Shown here: positions 61,559-64,000 of the stretch, piece by piece | How positions within the stretch are numbered: the stretch's first letter is position 1 | Layout of the letters: the number at the start of each line of letters is the position of its first letter | NCBI RefSeq assembly: GCF_963662255.1 | Contig: NC_085050.1 | Span: 3,667,194-3,731,193 of the forward strand | Source of the DNA: Cinclus cinclus | Taxonomy: Eukaryota > Chordata > Aves > Passeriformes > Cinclidae | DNA: 64,000 bases | Direction of reading: 5' to 3' | Made by a program: the position numbers and the translations under genes | The notes under the pieces: model-generated | Databases searched by the model: none | What the model was told of the DNA's origin: nothing | The model's input: only the letters and a program-made list of their open reading frames with translations

Positions 61559-63060
61559 AGATTATTACACTTTTTAGGCCAGGTATATGAAGATGCTACT
61601 GAGATCCTAGCATTGTTAAAAGCCATTTAAATAAAATAAATGACACTCCCTTTAATATGCTGCTAGAAACTTTTCTAGTTAAGGAACTGCCTAATTGATC
61701 AAAGTTTATATTCCTAAGAATTCCTAATGTTTCCTCTGGTAACTCCGGAATTTCTCCCCAGCATTAACACCTGTCTTCAGCCAAGCTTATATATAGAATT
61801 CTAAGTCTCAATAGATGGGAAATAATTGAGAATATGCAAGTGATAAATTTTCATTTCTATAGTGCATTGAGGACAAACTTGCTCTTTAACAATTTTATGG
61901 TATTTTGGAGATTCAGTGTTGATGTACAGCTTGTGTGACTCAATATTGGGAAATTCTGGAAGATATATTTGCATATTTAAGGAGGAAGATTTTCAGTGAC
62001 GTGACAAATAACATTTCCATTTCAAATTAATGGAGTAGAAAATGTGTAAATAAATTACATCCATAAATACTCTGATTTTTTTAATGGCTGTATTGGGTTT
62101 TGTTGCTGACTTTTCTTTATATGCTTCACTGCTTAATTAGTTTTCCCAATTGTTCCAGGATTACATGCAGGATAAAATACTTTAGTATTAGACAGTGGGA
62201 TATGTGGAGTTTTAGAGGGATTTCTACTTTTCTGCCCTGGCATCTTCAGTGTTTGCACAATGAACCAGGCTGAGGCCTTTCTGAGAGGATTTCTTAGGGC
62301 AGAAAAAAACCAAAATTACTTGAGATGGTAGCCAAGAATCTCAAAGATGCCATAAGACTCATGACTTAAATTAAGGATGAAAAGGAAAAATAGGAAACAG
62401 ACTTGAAAGTTTTTGTGGTGAAGTGACATAGCCAGGATAAAACAAATCTACGACTCTCTCTCCAAGGACTCCAAAGTCTTAGTTCTCTAAGACTGTTTCT
62501 CCAATTTTACATGATTTTGAAGACAAAAGGCCTCCAACAGAAAAATGCTATTGATTTGTGCATCAGATACTCCAGTTATCTTCATGCAAAGGACTTTTTG
62601 ACTACTTTATGCTCAAACTATTACAAGTTTCATGTTGATCACTAGGTGTAACTCACAACCAGAAGTTCTTGGTTTTTCAGATGAGAAAGGTTTAAAAAAA
62701 GCTTAGAAATGTATCTACTTTTTCCTCTCATAAAAATCCCTGGTGCCTTTTGTTAAAGACTGGCTTGTAGCTGCAGAATTCTTGTTCTTTGTGTCCTTTC
62801 TCTGGCTGTCAGCTTTCTGTCCCCCTGAAGGTTGCAATGCCAGAGTTATTACAGGCAAATACATCAAATGGCTTGTCAAATCATGCTGATTCCCTTTCTA
62901 ATCTCAGAGCAAGCTTTCACCTCTTCAGAGGTCCCGCAAGGTTGTGAAATTAAATTCAATAGTTAAAGGAAAATTCCTGTGCAAACGCAGAAGAGAGTCC
63001 CTGGCTCACAGCCTGGTTGTGCTGCAGGATTTACCATTATCCCAAAGGGAAGGAGTGGGA

Positions 63061-63438
63061 TCATGGAATCACAGACTGGTTTAGGTTGGAAGGCACCTTA
63101 AAGAACATCCCATTCCTTCCCCTGCCATGGCAGGGACACGTCCCACTCTCCCAGGCTGCTCCAAACCCCAGTGTCCAACCTGGCCTTGGACACTTCCAGA
63201 GATCCAGGAGCAGCCACAGCTTCTCTGGGCACCCGGGGAGGGCTCACCACCCTCCCAGGGAACAATTCCTTCCCAATATCCCATCCAGCCCTGCCCTCTG
63301 GCAGTGGGAGCCATTCCCTGTGTCCTGTCCCTGCATCCCCTGTAAATTGTCCCTCTCCATCTTTCTTGCTGTGTCTCTTAAGGTACTGGGAGGCACCAAT
63401 TAGGTCACCTCAAAGCCTTCTCTTCTCCAGGCTTGAAC
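63061..63438 (-). mobile_element. CR1 fragment, about 380 bp
   Basis: In reverse complement: ATGGAATCACAGACTGGTTT, AGGTTGGAAGGCACCTTAAA, CTGCCATGGCAGGGACACGT, CCTGGCCTTGGACACTTCCA, CAGCCACAGCTTCTCTGGGC, CAATATCCCATCCAGCCCTG and CCTTCTCTTCTCCAGGCTTG. It is well preserved and probably among the younger copies here. Confidence 0.93.
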
Positions 63439-64000
63439 CAAACACTAACTGGTACCAAATAAGAAGGTGCTAATTTTTATACTTTTGTATTCATACAATT
63501 ACTTCCTAAGAGTAGAATATGAAAGCACTATTAAAAATGCATAAATCACATTTATTTCCTTCTTTATTGTTTTGAAGGAAAAATTAAATCAAAAGGTATT
63601 AAATTCTCAGGCATTCACTAAATAATTTCCTTTTCTGAGTAAATTCAGACTAGAGAAGGTACTGACCTGCTAATTATAAAATCTGGTGCTTCCTTCATTT
63701 TTCTGATCCTTTACTTTTCTTCTTTTTCTTGCATTCAGTTTAAATGAGTTCTGCCATCTAATTACAGCTAAAAGGATTTGACTTTAATTACTTTCCACTG
63801 TAGGTGTGAAAATAAGCCAGCAGTTACCAGAGCCATTACACCAAATGGTGCAACGTTAAATTTCTGACCCTACAACTACCAGACAGAGCTGTTCAGTTGC
63901 AACAACATTTTAGTGTGGTTGAGTCTAATTATTGCCTTCTGTGAATGCTGGCTTTTGAACTTTGTGCCCTGGAATTGTCTCGTTCACAACTAAGAAATAA

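Larger units (their letters stand above)
31317..64000 (+). other. CTNNA2: CTNNA2 large intron (5' 32.7 kb), probable LRRTM1-host intron
   Basis: The intron starts at GTAAGT and does not end in the window: no exon encoding the next residues (expected to resemble GRKEKGDPLNIAIDKMTKK) is visible. In mammals LRRTM1 lies antisense in this intron with an open frame of about 520 codons. No such frame exists here, so it is farther downstream, elsewhere, or lost. Contents: about 12 CR1 pieces, a minisatellite, a degraded LTR, simple repeats and a few candidate conserved elements. Large stretches (31.4-35.7, 38.5-41.3, 41.4-43.2, 44-46, 47.6-50.2, 51.5-54.6, 55.4-57.4 and 61-63 kb) are AT-rich with nothing I recognise. 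Confidence 0.9.

Noticed and set aside
61538..61600. Possible exon acceptor (T-run then CCCCCCAG)
   Set aside because: The following sequence does not match the expected next alpha-catenin residues and soon hits stops.
31317..64000. LRRTM1 nested gene
   Set aside because: Expected from mammalian gene layout, but no frame near 520 codons and no leucine-rich repeat pattern is present on either strand.
1..64000. tRNA or other structural RNA genes
   Set aside because: No B-box-like GGTTCGANTCC with a matching A box was noticed by eye; a covariance-model scan would be needed to exclude them fully.

Overview
This window is vertebrate nuclear DNA, almost certainly from a bird. It contains many short, mostly 5'-truncated CR1 retrotransposon pieces (about 25 recognisable), one LTR of a type familiar from avian endogenous retroviruses, and AT-rich introns around GC- and CpG-rich exons. 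There is no bacterial or viral gene organisation.

The only protein-coding gene I can support is CTNNA2 (alpha-N-catenin) on the + strand. Four consecutive internal coding exons are present: 11675-11841, 15609-15728, 17833-18099 and 31113-31316. They read continuously as about residues 100-352 of alpha-N-catenin: the later part of the N-terminal beta-catenin-binding/dimerisation domain and the start of the M domain, including the vinculin-binding segment. All four have AG acceptors and GT donors, and the joined frame stays open. The first exon enters in phase 1; the other three junctions are phase 0. By comparison with mammalian alpha-catenins these are probably coding exons 4-7. The start codon and the C-terminal half lie outside the window.

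Layout: 1-11674 is the end of an upstream intron, with a CpG island at about 1.48-2.05 kb and a 318-bp duplicated block (8.3 and 9.85 kb). 11.7-18.1 kb holds three closely spaced exons; the first is followed by a short CpG-rich patch. 18.1-31.1 kb is a 13-kb intron with a long CR1 and two adjacent perfect palindromes at 29.03-29.07 kb. From 31.3 kb to the end is the start of a large intron, the equivalent of the mammalian intron that hosts the antisense gene LRRTM1. LRRTM1 is not in this first 32.7 kb. This intron holds a 20-unit minisatellite (37.6-38.2 kb), a hairpin-forming inverted repeat (43.27 kb), a CpG-retaining low-GC patch (46.0-46.7 kb), a degraded LTR (54.7-55.2 kb) and candidate conserved noncoding sequence near 57.7 and 59.8 kb.

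I found no convincing undescribed gene system. The best leads are the CpG island with two YY1-type motifs in the same orientation, the nested inverted repeat, the twin palindromes and the CpG-retaining patch. All sequence comparisons were made by eye and from memory; no alignment or database search was run.
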